Shown piece after piece: positions 11,660 through 23,033 of a stretch of DNA of 64,000 nt. The notes under the pieces are model-generated. The model was not told the origin of the DNA and made no database searches. It saw only the letters and a program-made list of their open reading frames with translations. The stretch is from Sinotaia quadrata (Eukaryota > Mollusca > Gastropoda > Architaenioglossa > Viviparidae). Position 1 is the stretch's first letter. Each line of letters begins with the position of its first letter. A program made the translations under genes and the position numbers. Location of the stretch: the NCBI GenBank assembly GCA_028829895.1, contig CM054178.1, positions 64,386,335 to 64,450,334 of the forward strand. Direction: 5' to 3'.

Positions 11660-11935
11660 GTAATACGACGGAATTAGCGTGCAATATAAAGGAATTGGCG
11701 TACAATATAAAGGAATTAGCGTGCAATATACAGGAATTGGTGTACAATATAAAGGAATTATTGTGCAATAAAAAGGAATTATTGTGCATAAAAAAGGAAT
11801 TGGTGTGAAATATAAAGGAATTAGTGTGCATTACAAAGGAATCAGTGTGCAATATAAAAGAATCAGTGTGCAATATGATGAGGTTACTATCAAATATGAA
11901 GGAAATAGTGTGAAATACGAGGGAAGAATTGACAA
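11660..11935. repeat. Roughly 21-bp tandem array, about 12 copies
   Basis: AAGGAATTAGTGTGCAATAT recurs with substitutions; the array decays on both sides (11400-11600 has weaker AAAGAAC-type copies). Confidence 0.85.
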
Positions 11936-12268
11936 AGGGAGTTATGTTATAATATCAAGAAATTATAAAGGAATAAAAGTGTTTTATAATTACCTTCAAG
12001 AATATCAATAGTGCTGGTCAACCCTTCAGTTATTTAATGAATAAATTCCAATATTCAAGAGGTGTTTTGGTTATCATTTGTCATTAACAATTAAAATCTC
12101 CTTCATGAACTTCTGTCACCTTTCTAAAAGTATCTGACAACTGCAGAAGTCATGTGACATATTCAATTGGTTGCCTCGAAAGACTCTTGTTCACAGGTGA
12201 CAAATAATAACTGGAATATTTTATATTCAGTGCGAGTGTGTTGCATTAGAAACTGTAATGATTTAACC

Positions 12269-13660
12269 ATGTGGCGGAATAAATTTGCCTATCCCTATTT
12301 CTAAACTTAATTATTATATAAAATATTAAATTGTCGAAGTGACCCGACCTTAAGCACTACTAATGATGGTTTTCTTGTAAGTGGGGGAGTTGGAATAAAC
12401 AACTCGAGTTGAGAATATGCTAGAAATTGCTGACGCAATTCAAACCAGTTCCAACTGGATGAGTAATTTTTATTATCCAATGGTTAAGATTTAAGGGAAC
12501 GAGACCAGCCAATAGGCTGCGATCAAACATTTAACTGGTGTAGAGAATTCTATTGTCTAATCACTTGAATTTGGTGTGACAAGCTTAATGGTGAGTTACT
12601 TAACTGATTGAGAGAGAATGGACTTAATAATACTTCGTTCATTTTTTTGCTATTGATATGTTATACTTGCGTTTTACGTAGAGATGTATTATGTGAGTAG
12701 ATTATTATTTCTACAAATTGTGAACTATGATGCTTATGTGTAATAATATATGCTAAACACTTGACATTGTTTCTAGTTAACCCGCTCATAAAATTAGTGT
12801 GCTCTATGCATGTATCAGGTTAATAAATACTGTTGCAGGAAATTGTAAGTGGAGACTTGAATATAAGAAAGAATGGAGTTATACAGGAAAAAGCTAAAAA
12901 CTTAGCATTTGTTCCCTGATTATATTTTACAGGGAAAAGGCAGCCTCCACTTGTTTATCTGAACCTCCTGGTTTACTGATTATAAACCACTTTGACCATG
13001 GTAGATGCAAGACGTATCTACTGCAGTGTGTAAGTGTTAGGAATACGCTACACTCTGTTGATGTATGGTGGCAAGGTATGTTGACTACATCTTGGAATTT
13101 CTGGTACAAGAAAGTTACTGGAATTGCTACAATTGGTGTTCTGCTTGAGGGAACTAATATGGAAAAGGAGCACCAGGTTAGCCTTGAGAGAATATGCAGC
13201 TAATCAGTTTTCTACAACGTGAGAAGGGAATTACGTGAAATTGACAGTAGAAATGTGAACAATAAACTTTTGGCTTTGTTACAAAAAGCGTGTGCAAGAC
13301 TAATGAGGCAGTGCCTAAAACAGGTTATATAGAAACTATTATTGCTTATCTTTAATAACTCCATTTCTGTTCTCTGATAAGAACAATCCTGTGATTTGTA
13401 TTGACACTAAATTGTTGAAGTGTATAGATATTAAAAATTATCCAAACATGGAAATATTGACGTCAAGTAATCTTTTTCATTTTATTTGTTTAATGTATAT
13501 TTGATTGTTAATTTAATTACTTTATTGTTAAATTTATTGACCTTCTTACACATATTGATAACCTTATTATCGGAAAAGAAAGTGGGTGGACGGGGGCTCA
13601 CTAAATAAATTAAAAGACGGGTTTATCTTCTCTTTTTGTAAGAAGTTTTCCCATGCTTGA
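12269..13660 (+). mobile_element. Dispersed inverted-repeat element, copy with left end
   Basis: It starts with TGTGGCGGAATAAATTTGCC, which is the left terminal repeat shared with 48465 and, inverted, with 19297-19322. Internal blocks follow in the same order as in other copies: CCAATAGGCTGCGATC, a block with GAACCTCCTGGTTTACTGAT, AATTTCTGGTACAAGAAAGT, then AATTTATTGACCTTCTTACA. The right end is missing. No transposase-like frame is seen, so it is probably non-autonomous. Confidence 0.65.
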
Positions 13661-13859
13661 TAACTAAATATTGTACTGAAAGATAGGTATGCAACTAGAT
13701 ATTTAAACAGACAGTTAGTATGTGAATATATATTTAAATAAATAAGTTAATAGTCATTTTTCGAATCCCTTATTGCACGAAATAGTGCATCAGTTAATTT
13801 TCTACAGAAGTACGCAAAATTAATTAAAAATATGAGAATTGTTGTTTGAATTTTCTTAG

Positions 13860-14110
13860 GTTTATTTTAGTCGTTTGGTACTGAACTCTTGACCTTTTAG
13901 TCGTTTCGTCCTGAACTCTTAAATCTCGGTCAGACTAGACCACGAGATTATACCTGGTAGAAATGAAGTCTTAGATCTCTGTCACCACTATATTATACCT
14001 AGAAAAATGAAGTCTTAGATCTCTGTCAGACCAGACCACGACATTATACCTTGAAGAAATGAAGTCTTAGATCTCTGTCAGACTAGACCACGACATTATA
14101 CATGGAAAAA
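13860..14110. repeat. Roughly 50-bp tandem array, 4-5 copies
   Basis: GAAGTCTTAGATCTCTGTCA and CCACGACATTATACC recur with indels. Confidence 0.8.
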
Positions 14111-14234
14111 ATGTATCACTCTTGAATTCAACATAGTGATTTGAAAGTTCTTTTCTGAACACATTTTTAAAGGAATAAAATAGTAATTAGACGCATTATT
14201 TTAATTTTCATAATTTTAAATGCCATTGAAAGAT

Positions 14235-14533
14235 TTTTATTGAGAGAGAGAAAGAGAAGAATGAAATGGTTAACTGAAACGTGAGACGAAAGCATTAAAT
14301 AGGAGTGAGGAAGAAATGAGTGACGCGTTTGGAGAGAGAGAAAGAAAATGAGAGAGAAAACAAATATGAGAAAAAAGAGAGATGATATAAAAATGAGACA
14401 GAGAATAAAAGAGGGCAAAAAGAAAATAAAGAGAGAATGAAAAATAAAAATTAGAGAGAAAGAAAATTACAAAAGGAAACAGTAAGAAAGATAACTGATG
14501 ACTCAGTGATAGACAAATAAGTACACACAACCA

Positions 14534-14565
<32 letters not shown>

Positions 14566-14930
14566 GAGAAAGAGAGAGAGAAAATTGTGTATCGAGATTA
14601 AATAAGAGAGAGAAATTATAGAATAATAAATTGAGAGAAATAAATATTAAATGAGGAAAGATACCAAGAAATCGTGAATGAAACAAAGTTAGAGAAAAAA
14701 TTGAGTGTGAGTGAAAGTGAAACAAAGAGAGAGAAAAGACAAGAATATAAATTAGAAAAAGACTGATGAGAAACTAGAGGGGGAGAAGGGACGATAAAGA
14801 GAGGGAAAGAGAGAGAGAAAGAAAAATAGACAGAGAGAGAAATGAGAGAGAAAGAGAGAAAAGTATGACAGAAAGAGAGAGAAATAAAGAAAAAGAGAGA
14901 GAAGATTAAAAGAGAGATTATAACATGTAT
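14235..14930. repeat. Polypurine GA-rich tract
   Basis: About 700 bases of GAGA, GAAA and AGAGAGA with a pure GA core near 14536-14582. Minus-strand frames here (Ser/Leu/Phe-rich) are compositional. Confidence 0.9.
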
Positions 14931-15299
14931 AAGTTCAATTATCTGATATGCAAATGAAGGTTAGATTAAAATGACGTAAGCAAAGCAAGATTAAAAAAGA
15001 CGTTTAAAAATGATTACAAACAAACAAAGATTTTCTCTAATTATGCTAAAGTATAAAAATAATGAACAAACGTTTTTACTATCAATATGCAGATTGTTTG
15101 CCGTTGTCATGGATACAAGATGAAAGCCGATCAGAATCCATAATAGTGACTTCATCTTCTTTGCGGAGTCCTACAAACCCATTAGCAATGCCATTACATC
15201 AATAAAACAGCCATTTTCATAAATAATGTAAATAATGTATTACACTTTTATATGAATCCTACAAACCCATTAGCAATTATTTTTAAAATTATCACTATG

Positions 15300-15610
15300 C
15301 TATTAAGTTTAGTGACTAATTCACATTAGTAAATAATCAGGGAATATTAGGCATTACGAAATACTTAGTGAGTAATATGAATTAGTAAATACAGGGAATA
15401 ATAGGCATTAAGAAATACTTAGTGAGTAATATGAATTAGTAAATAATCAGGGAATAATAGGCATTACGAAATACTTAGTGAGTAATATGAATTAGTAAAT
15501 AATCAGATTATAATACGCTTTGGGAAATAATCAGATAGTAATATATGCATTAGGAAATATTTAGTAATATGCATTAGAAAATATCAGTGAGTAATACACA
15601 GTATGCATTA
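15300..15610. repeat. Roughly 56-bp tandem array
   Basis: AATACTTAGTGAGTAATATG and ATTAGTAAATAATCAGGGAA recur, three good copies and several partial ones. Confidence 0.8.
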
Positions 15611-15676
15611 ATCAGTGAGTAATACACGTCTTAAGTCTGTAAGTGCTCTGTTCTGTCACTTTCAAAATCTATCTAT

Positions 15677-16057
15677 CTATCCATCCCTTAGTCTTGTCGA
15701 CCGTTGGGGCACCACTGATGACGTGACCAGTGTCCTCCATTCCATTCTGTTCTCTGCTAATCTTTTCCGTATTACTCGTTTCAGTCCTGTCCACTCTGAG
15801 ATGTTATCTTCCCATCTTTTCCTCCGTCTTCCTCTCCTTCGCCCTCCTTGCACAGTACCTTGCATGATTGTCTTGACAAGCCCTTTTGATCGTGTTACAT
15901 GCCCATACCATTTCATTTTGCGTTTTTTCACAATGGTCAATAGCTCTTCATAGGGCCCAATGGCTTGCCTAATTCTATTTCCCATTTCCTCATTCGTGAC
16001 ATGATCTCTAATGCGAAATGTCAAGCAAACGTGCAAAATCATGGACTGTAAATGCAA
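15677..16057 (-). pseudogene. C-terminal fragment of a LINE-type reverse transcriptase protein
   Basis: The minus-strand translation contains RDHVTNEEMGNRIRQAIGPY, KKRKMKWYGHVTRSKGLVKT, GGRRRGRRRKRWEDNISEWT and VVPQRSTRLRDG. This is the well known tail of endonuclease/reverse transcriptase LINE proteins that recurs in many invertebrate and fish genomes. No RT catalytic domain is adjacent: sequence homology is lost just upstream of RDHVTNEE. The open frame is intact over 127 codons, so this copy is fairly young or its fragment drifted little. Confidence 0.85.
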
Positions 16058-16344
16058 TAGTCCGTCACGAAGTCAGTCCTTTTATCATTCAGTTGGCTAT
16101 CAGACTAGCAACCAAGTTACAAATGTGTGTAACTGTCTTTCTTCTCACCTCAATCCTCGTTTCTCTAAACCGCCAGGCTGTAGATCTTGCTGTTCTAGTC
16201 TTGGGAGTTTTACCTTCAAGTCTTGAACTGCAGAATGATCTGCTTCTTGTCTATCTCCTATTTCATCAAGTGTTGTCATGACTGAGAGTGTGGCAGTCAA
16301 AGAAATGACGTCAACAACTGCTAGCAACTGAGGGTGTAATAATC

Positions 16345-17400
16345 TTGCACCCTGTGACGCTAACGCCACCTAGTTAATGGTTTTGATTATTATTATTAAT
16401 TAATCACCCAAAATTAATTACAAGTGATGAGAATCTTAATTTATGTTATTAATTATTCTCCAGAAACACTACTCGTCTTGGCAGATATTTGGGTGCTGGA
16501 AACGTTTTCTCTCTTCCACAACAATAAAGATAAACATGTATGTGGAAAACTTTTTACCAAAGGAGACGATAAATTCGTATTTAAATCTATATTTAACAAG
16601 TCCCTTCCACCCACTTTCTTCTTCACCATATGGTATCAATATGAGTAAGAAGGTCAATAAATTTAACAATAAATGTATTAAATTAACAATCAAATATACA
16701 TATAACAAATACAATAAAAAAGATTACTTGACATCAATATTTTCTCCAAACCACATTTGAATAATTTTAATACCTATACAGTTTTATATCCTAAAACACA
16801 ATTCAACATATTGGTGTCAATACAAATCACAGGATAGTTCTTATCAGAGAAGAGAAATGGAGTTATTAGAGATAAATGATATTAGTTTGTACATAACCTT
16901 GTCTAGGCAAAGGTGCAATAGTCTTTAGTGCACTTTTCATAACAAAGTCACAAGTGTGTTGTTCACGTTATTACTGTTAGTTCCAGGTGATTCCCTCGCA
17001 CACTGTAAAACACTGATGAGCCAAGGCTAATCTGGCATTCCACCGTAATATCTCCCTCAAGCAGAACAACAATGTAGCAATTTCCAGTAACTTCCTTGTA
17101 CCAGAAATTGCTAGATGTAGTCAGCATACTTTGCCACCATACATTAATAGAGTGCAGGGTATTCCTTACTTTCACACTTGGGGTAGAGACATCTTTCATC
17201 TACCATGGTCATAGTGGTTTATAATCAATAAACTAGGAGTTTCATGTAAAACAATAAAAGACTGCTTATTTCCTGTAAAATATAATCAGGAACAAATGCC
17301 AAGTTTCCAGTTTATTCATTTGTAACTCCGTGTTCTCTTACATTCAAGTCTCAACTTACAGATTCCCCAAAACAGTATTTATTAGCCCAATACATGCAGT
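16345..17400 (-). mobile_element. Dispersed inverted-repeat element, minus-strand copy
   Basis: Read on the minus strand it carries the shared internal blocks (Cys/Tyr-free non-coding sequence such as AATTTCTGGTACAAGGAAGT and AAATTTATTGACCTTCTTAC) and ends near 16350 with the right-side block CCATTAACTAGGTGGCG ... GTCACAGG. The outermost inverted repeat is absent. Confidence 0.6.
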
Positions 17401-17459
17401 GCCGTATTAACCCATGGCAGATCCCCTAGGCTTCGAACTTCTTTGGGCCCCTTGACATC

Positions 17460-17660
17460 TCCCAATATGAATAAATTAGTTTGTGCATGATGGACAGCTG
17501 AGTACTGTCCCCTTTCTCAACAATTATAACAGGTTAAGTGTTTACGTGTAGGCTTCTGTTTTACATTAGTTTGTGCATGATGGACAGCTGAGTACTGTCC
17601 CCCTTTTTAACAATTATAACAGGTTAACTGTTTACGTGTAGGCTTTTTAAAACATTAGTT
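17460..17660. repeat. Direct duplication of about 100 bases
   Basis: The block starting TTAGTTTGTGCATGATGGAC at about 17476 and ending GTTTACGTGTAGGCTT is repeated from about 17564 with few changes. Confidence 0.75.
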
Positions 17661-17729
17661 TACCTACTCTCACGTGAGTGATCAACCTTATCACCACTCT
17701 CCCTTCTTTTTTCCACTCATCCTTCCACT

Positions 17730-17762
<33 letters not shown>
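17730..17762. repeat. CT microsatellite
   Basis: About 15 CT dinucleotides. Confidence 0.9.
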
Positions 17763-17763
<1 letters not shown>

Positions 17764-18169
17764 TCTGCAGATCTCACCATACCCATCTGCTTTACCTATC
17801 TCTTCCAGAGAAAAAAAGATTTCCCCCAAGAAAGTTAATTAATCAGTTTTGTAGGTCGTGAAAATTACTTCCTTGATCATTTCATCACGGATTCATACAC
17901 ATGTTTTCTGAACCTCAGCAAGATCCATCCATTTATGGAAAAAGGTCTGTATCGCGTTGTCTGTCGGTCACCCATACGATGAACAGCGCACCATTTTAGT
18001 ATTGTTCGAGCACCCAAGTGGAATGGTCTCTTGCTAACATATAGGTTACCATAACAAAGATGATATGTACATTACAAGATGAATTTGACATAAAGTGAGA
18101 ATGATAAGAAAAAATGAATGAAAATTAATTCTAAAAATGATTTATGAAAGGATAAATAACATTGTTGAT

Positions 18170-18191
18170 CAATAGATAGACAGACAGATAG

Positions 18192-18222
<31 letters not shown>

Positions 18223-18259
18223 AATAGATAGACAGACAGACGGACAGGCAGGCAGACAG

Positions 18260-18296
<37 letters not shown>

Positions 18297-18298
18297 CT
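18170..18298. repeat. GATA/GACA microsatellite
   Basis: GATA units with GACA and GGCA variants. Confidence 0.95.
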
Positions 18299-18864
18299 TA
18301 CATAAAAAAAACAGACAAATACACAAAGGTTAATAGAGGCAGGTTGGTGTCATATTCTACTTCATAAAAACTATTTCTTGTTTTCTTTTTCTTTCTTATG
18401 AACAGACTTCAGAGTCACAATGTAACTTTCGGGAAATATATCTTGGGGAAACGAAATCATTTTTTATTGTTAGCAGAGACAAATTATGGTATTATTTTTT
18501 TCAAACACAATAAGATTTTTTTAATTGTTAGAACTTGATAAAAGATTTACGTGTAAACACTGACACTTAAACATTTCTGTGTCAATATATTTTATAGTAT
18601 TCTATTTATTATAACTCTTTTCATCAGAATTGTTTTAATTTTACCTACAAGATTGCTATGTTACCCATCTTTTATAATTACTATTTACCATACTATTGTA
18701 TAATATGCTATTTATCATACTGTTGTATAACATGCTATCTACAATGCTATTTTATAACTTGCTATTTACCATACTATTTGATAACATGCTGTTTATCATA
18801 CTCTCTAATATTATGCTATTAACCATATTATTTTATATTATGCTATTTATATACACACATGGGT

Positions 18865-19322
18865 TCATGGAATATTGATGTCAAATTATCTGTTTCATTG
18901 TAATTGTCATTTGCATAATTGATTTTTCTTTTAATAAATTATTTATTGTTAAATTTATTGACCTTCTTACACATACTGATATTGATATTCTTATGTTGGA
19001 GAAGAAAGTGGGTTGAAGGAGGCACGCTAAATGTAGATTATAAGTCGGATTTGTCTTCTCCTTTACTAAGAAGATTTCCACCTGCAGAAAACCTTATGTG
19101 ACTGTAAGCGTTGTTTTATGTTGTGAAATTGTGAAAACGTTTACAATGCCAAAATATTCGCCAAGTGACAGACGAATTGTGTCTGTTGGAGGATCATTAA
19201 TAAAATAAAATTAATATTCTCATCACTTGAAATTAGTTATGAAAGATTATATTATTAATAACAATATTTAAATGACTAAGTGGCGCACGCGTCACAGATA
19301 GACAAATTTACTCCGCCACACA
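18865..19322 (+). mobile_element. Dispersed inverted-repeat element, right end with terminal inverted repeat
   Basis: This copy has ATTGATGTCAAATTATCTGT, TTTATTGACCTTCTTACACA and AACGTTTACAATGCC, then TGACTAAGTGGCGCACGCGT and the terminal GATAGACAAATTTACTCCGC at 19297-19316, continuing CACACA. The reverse complement of this end matches the left ends at 12269 and 48465. Confidence 0.65.
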
Positions 19323-19553
19323 AAGCATGTTTTAAATGCTTGCTCGCCATCTGATGCACACTAGAGCTAGAACATTGTCACAAGCAATAAAAGCGAAAGT
19401 ACGTCATCTATTATTCTGTGGTGTGAATGTTATCAGGATATCTTCAAAAGTAATGAAAACGAAAGTACGTCATATACTTCAAACAATTTATGGAGCACAC
19501 TTATCTTCTGTATCATTTAATCGATGGAACACTAAATATTAGACTGTTTATTT

Positions 19554-19555
<2 letters not shown>

Positions 19556-19610
<55 letters not shown>

Positions 19611-19620
19611 CTGTGTGTGG
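19556..19620. repeat. GT microsatellite
   Basis: About 25 GT dinucleotides, then a degenerate GTTTGTG tract. Confidence 0.93.
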
Positions 19621-19829
19621 AAAATGCCTGGTATATGCGTTTGTGCATGCGTTTGTGAGTGTATGTATGAGTTTGTGCATGTATGTTGGTGTGACGTTTT
19701 GTTGGGAGATGGGCAATATATTAATTCTCCACCGCCCTGGGCCACCTGTAACCTTAGCCTAATCCCCAAACACACCTTCTGGCTGACCACACGTGTTAAA
19801 AAGATGAATGATAGATAATGTAGAATAGA

Positions 19830-20270
19830 AGGGTGATGTTTCTAGAAGATAGTTTGAGTTCCCTGGTACATAAAGCCAGGATAGTAAGTAAAAGGTAAGT
19901 CTACAACATATGACATGTGAGTCACAAAGTGGTCTATGTATCAACAATAAATATATTCAACAAGAAATAACAGGATATCATGGTTACACATAGCAAATTG
20001 TTCAACAGTTACAATTAGAGTACATATGTATATTATTTAATTCATAATTACGACCTTTTGATGTCATAAGAGAATGTCCATTTCAGTCCTATGGCACTGT
20101 AGTAGTTATTTGGCTCGTGTTTATTAGCAAACTATAAATGAGTTTATAAGAGAACATTGAATGTTACTGAGTGAACACTAAAGTATTTCGGTAGAGTTTG
20201 TCTATAACCTGACTGAAGCTGATCAGCGTGTTGGTTTTATATTCACTTAGCTTTGGTTCCCTGATGTCTG

Positions 20271-20304
<34 letters not shown>

Positions 20305-22440
20305 AGTCGCACAAGAGGTCTGTGGAACCGTCTCCGTCGTTACATTTTGGTGTTGCTTCATGACTCAGTGCTCATCAAAACCTCATCCAGAATAAAGTGA
20401 CATCAAGTGATTCTGTTCTGGTGTTGTTTTGCAGCTCTACACTCATTGAACTCAATGTCTCAGATATCGTAGTTAAAGTGCCAATCTGCCAGTAAAATAC
20501 ACATGGGCTAAGAAATCATCCTCATGTGTACTCTGACAGAACACTCTTACTTACATGATCTTCATATATTTAAATATCATAAGCGAAAAGGAATAATTAA
20601 ATATACAGCTAATGTCAAGAAATGAACATGAGTATATTATTTAGGCAAGCAAAACCACATACCTTCTGCATTAATAAATACAGAGGATGTTTTCCATCTG
20701 TGGATAACCAGCAATACGGTTAGTAGTATAAATATACTTTGTTAACAACATGAGCCAAAATATGTGTTGCCTCAGTGGTCAGCTGCATTCGACTAACAAT
20801 TTACCGTTGCGTTTCTGGTACATTTGCTTACGTGGCTGGCTGCATTTTGATTGGTTAGTTTAGTGAGTTGTCTGGAACATTCAGGTACGTATTCAACCTG
20901 GGAATAGGAACCAGACTTTCTAGAAGGTAGATTTACATGTAGTCTATTTTTAGAAGAGGGATGTGTGTGGGCCACATTAGCATTTATGTGACAGTTGGTT
21001 TCACTGTGGGTTTCCTTTTACTCTATGATGCCTTCCTGCTCACACACAAATGAATACATTGAAATTTTAAAAAATTATAATAATACAAATGTAGCTTTAT
21101 TTTGTCTGTTCTGAACACTTGTCATCTTATCTGTTGCTTTGTGGAGGCTGGCTATTTTCAGTAGTATAGTATTTATAAAGTGCTACTCTGCAGTGTTGAT
21201 GTCCTGACTGAGAATTTTTTTATGATTTCTTTTACCGACTTTATCAGTTGTATTATATTGCACATGAATGTTTACCGATCGATCATTCATTATGATCTCG
21301 TTTTTATCATCTAGCGATTGTTAAGTTTCCTTATTTGCCCTGCACAAACACAGTCTGGCCCTTATCACCATATCTTACAGTTCCCTGATGTTTCAGTTAC
21401 CAGTCCCTGCTCTGTCTCTAAAATACTAAATACATCAGTAGATCTGTTCTGACATTTCAGAATCAGGGCATATTGGCTTCCTAATTTAGCATGTCAATCC
21501 AAATCTTCTAGGAAACAAATGGTCTTAAACATTTGACACTAAAATGTTCAATCAATATATAATCTAAACTGCTATTTTGTCTGCCAATCTATTACTTTTG
21601 TTAGATTCTACTTACAGACTAAACAAATAAATCTTTGTCCACATATATAAAGGTCTTATCTCATTGCAATCTAAAGAAAGATGCTCTGCTCAACAGTTGT
21701 ATCTCTATGCCGTTTGAAGACGGACGTCATATCACCAGTTCATACTAAATGCAGTGTTAGACAGGTCCTTTTCACCACTTCGTTTCTACTATCTGAAGAC
21801 AGACGTCCTTTTCTCCAGTTCTTATATATCTGCTATATAAAGACAGATGTTATATTTCCACTTTGTATCAAAATTCAATCTTAAGAAAGGTCCTTCTTAC
21901 GGGTTTAAATGTAATGCAACTAAGATAGTTGTAATACTGAAAAGAGGCCAAAGGCACACGTCATCATGATTGTAATCTAAGTCCCAGTGCATACCCGGAC
22001 ATATTTCATCACCGTTGTGTGGTGTCACTCTTTCTGTGCAAAGTTTAGAATGACTATCTTTGAACAAGCGGATTGTTGATTTTTTATTAAATTATCACTT
22101 AACGCTATTAGTGTGTTTACTTTCATTTTAATGGTAGAATCTATCAAATTGTAAAAACATTATCATAAATCATAATTATATAAGACTTGAAGTGACTAAA
22201 TGCACTTTAGTCATGTATTTTTTTAAATTATATTTTAACAAGAGGGTAAATATCATAAATATTTTGATGACGACTATGAACGACCTTGCTTTTCGAATGA
22301 GGAAGATATATCCGATTATCGCGACCTTGCGGTGACTTATCGTGTCATGTTTATTTACAATGTCTCTTGCATTCCACATTACTCGTATCTGAAATAGAAC
22401 AGCAGATAATATTTCTGAACGCGCCCAATAAAGATAATAT
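19830..22440. other. Non-coding stretch with no recognised gene
   Basis: Apart from the GT microsatellite and three loose repeats near 21690-21900 (GAAGACGGACGTCAT, GAAGACAGACGTCC, AAGACAGATGTTA), I see no conserved frame, RNA gene or element. Confidence 0.5.
20270..20303. repeat. GT microsatellite
   Basis: About 16 GT dinucleotides. Confidence 0.9.
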
Positions 22441-22780
22441 TGAGCACTGAATCTACCGAAACTGCACGCAGCAACGCTCAGGTTTTAAACGAGGGCAGTT
22501 TGCGCATGATCACAAAGGACTACCTACCTGGGGAACAGTCGTGGATCGACACACTTAGCTGATGTGCTGATTGCTAATCATGTGTATAGTGAGTCAATAC
22601 AGAAATCACTCTCTGATATTTGTCTGCGGGCAGTGCTGCTAGACCTACGCGAAGTGCAGCGCTGACGGCCTTCTTATATTGTAATCATGTTGGTGCTGAT
22701 AATGGATTTATGGATTTAATGAAAAGATGTACAGATGCTGGGCACACTCCCTTAACCGTTAACACTCTGGCAGACAAATC
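22441..22780 (+). promoter_or_regulatory. Putative promoter/5' UTR of the TRANK1-like gene
   Basis: This stretch is richer in G+C and CpG than its surroundings (for example GAACGCGCCC and CTACGCGAAG) and lies directly before the exon 1 ATG. I see no clear TATA box. A non-coding first exon further upstream cannot be excluded. Confidence 0.3.
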
Positions 22781-23033
22781 ATGGAGTCGTCAGTAAATGG
22801 GTTTCACAGACAGCGACCTCACTACGATTACCTGCCTGTGTGGTCGCCAGTAACATTAATTTTTAAATTTGTTAAAACGCCGATCTCGCTTCAGGCCAAG
22901 TTAACATGTTTTGCTCTGTGCACGGCATGTTGTGTGCTTTGTGCTTTGATTTACCTGAATATGTGGGAAGGTGCTTTGACACTTCTGGTGATAGTCATTG
23001 TGGCCTTGATAATATGTAAAGAAAAGGTTAAAG
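22781..23033 (+). CDS. TRANK1-like exon 1 (start codon, hydrophobic hairpin)
   Basis: The ATG at 22781 has A at -3 and G at +4, a good initiation context, and an in-frame TAA lies just upstream at 22760-22762. The exon encodes 84 codons plus one base. Residues 1-40 are polar. Residues about 41-58 and 62-79 are strongly hydrophobic and separated by NMWEG, followed by KEKVK, so a membrane hairpin is possible. The donor AAG|GTATGC leaves one base (G), which joins AA of exon 2 to make Glu: this phase fit is the main support. An alternative donor at 23027 (AAAAG|GTTAAA) leaves phase 0 and would not fit exon 2. The exon has no family similarity that I recognise, so its assignment to this gene rests on phase, spacing and splice sites only. 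Confidence 0.6.

Noticed and set aside
14167..14725. Minus-strand frames of 83-151 codons
   Set aside because: GA-rich tract read as Ser/Leu/Phe; no domain.
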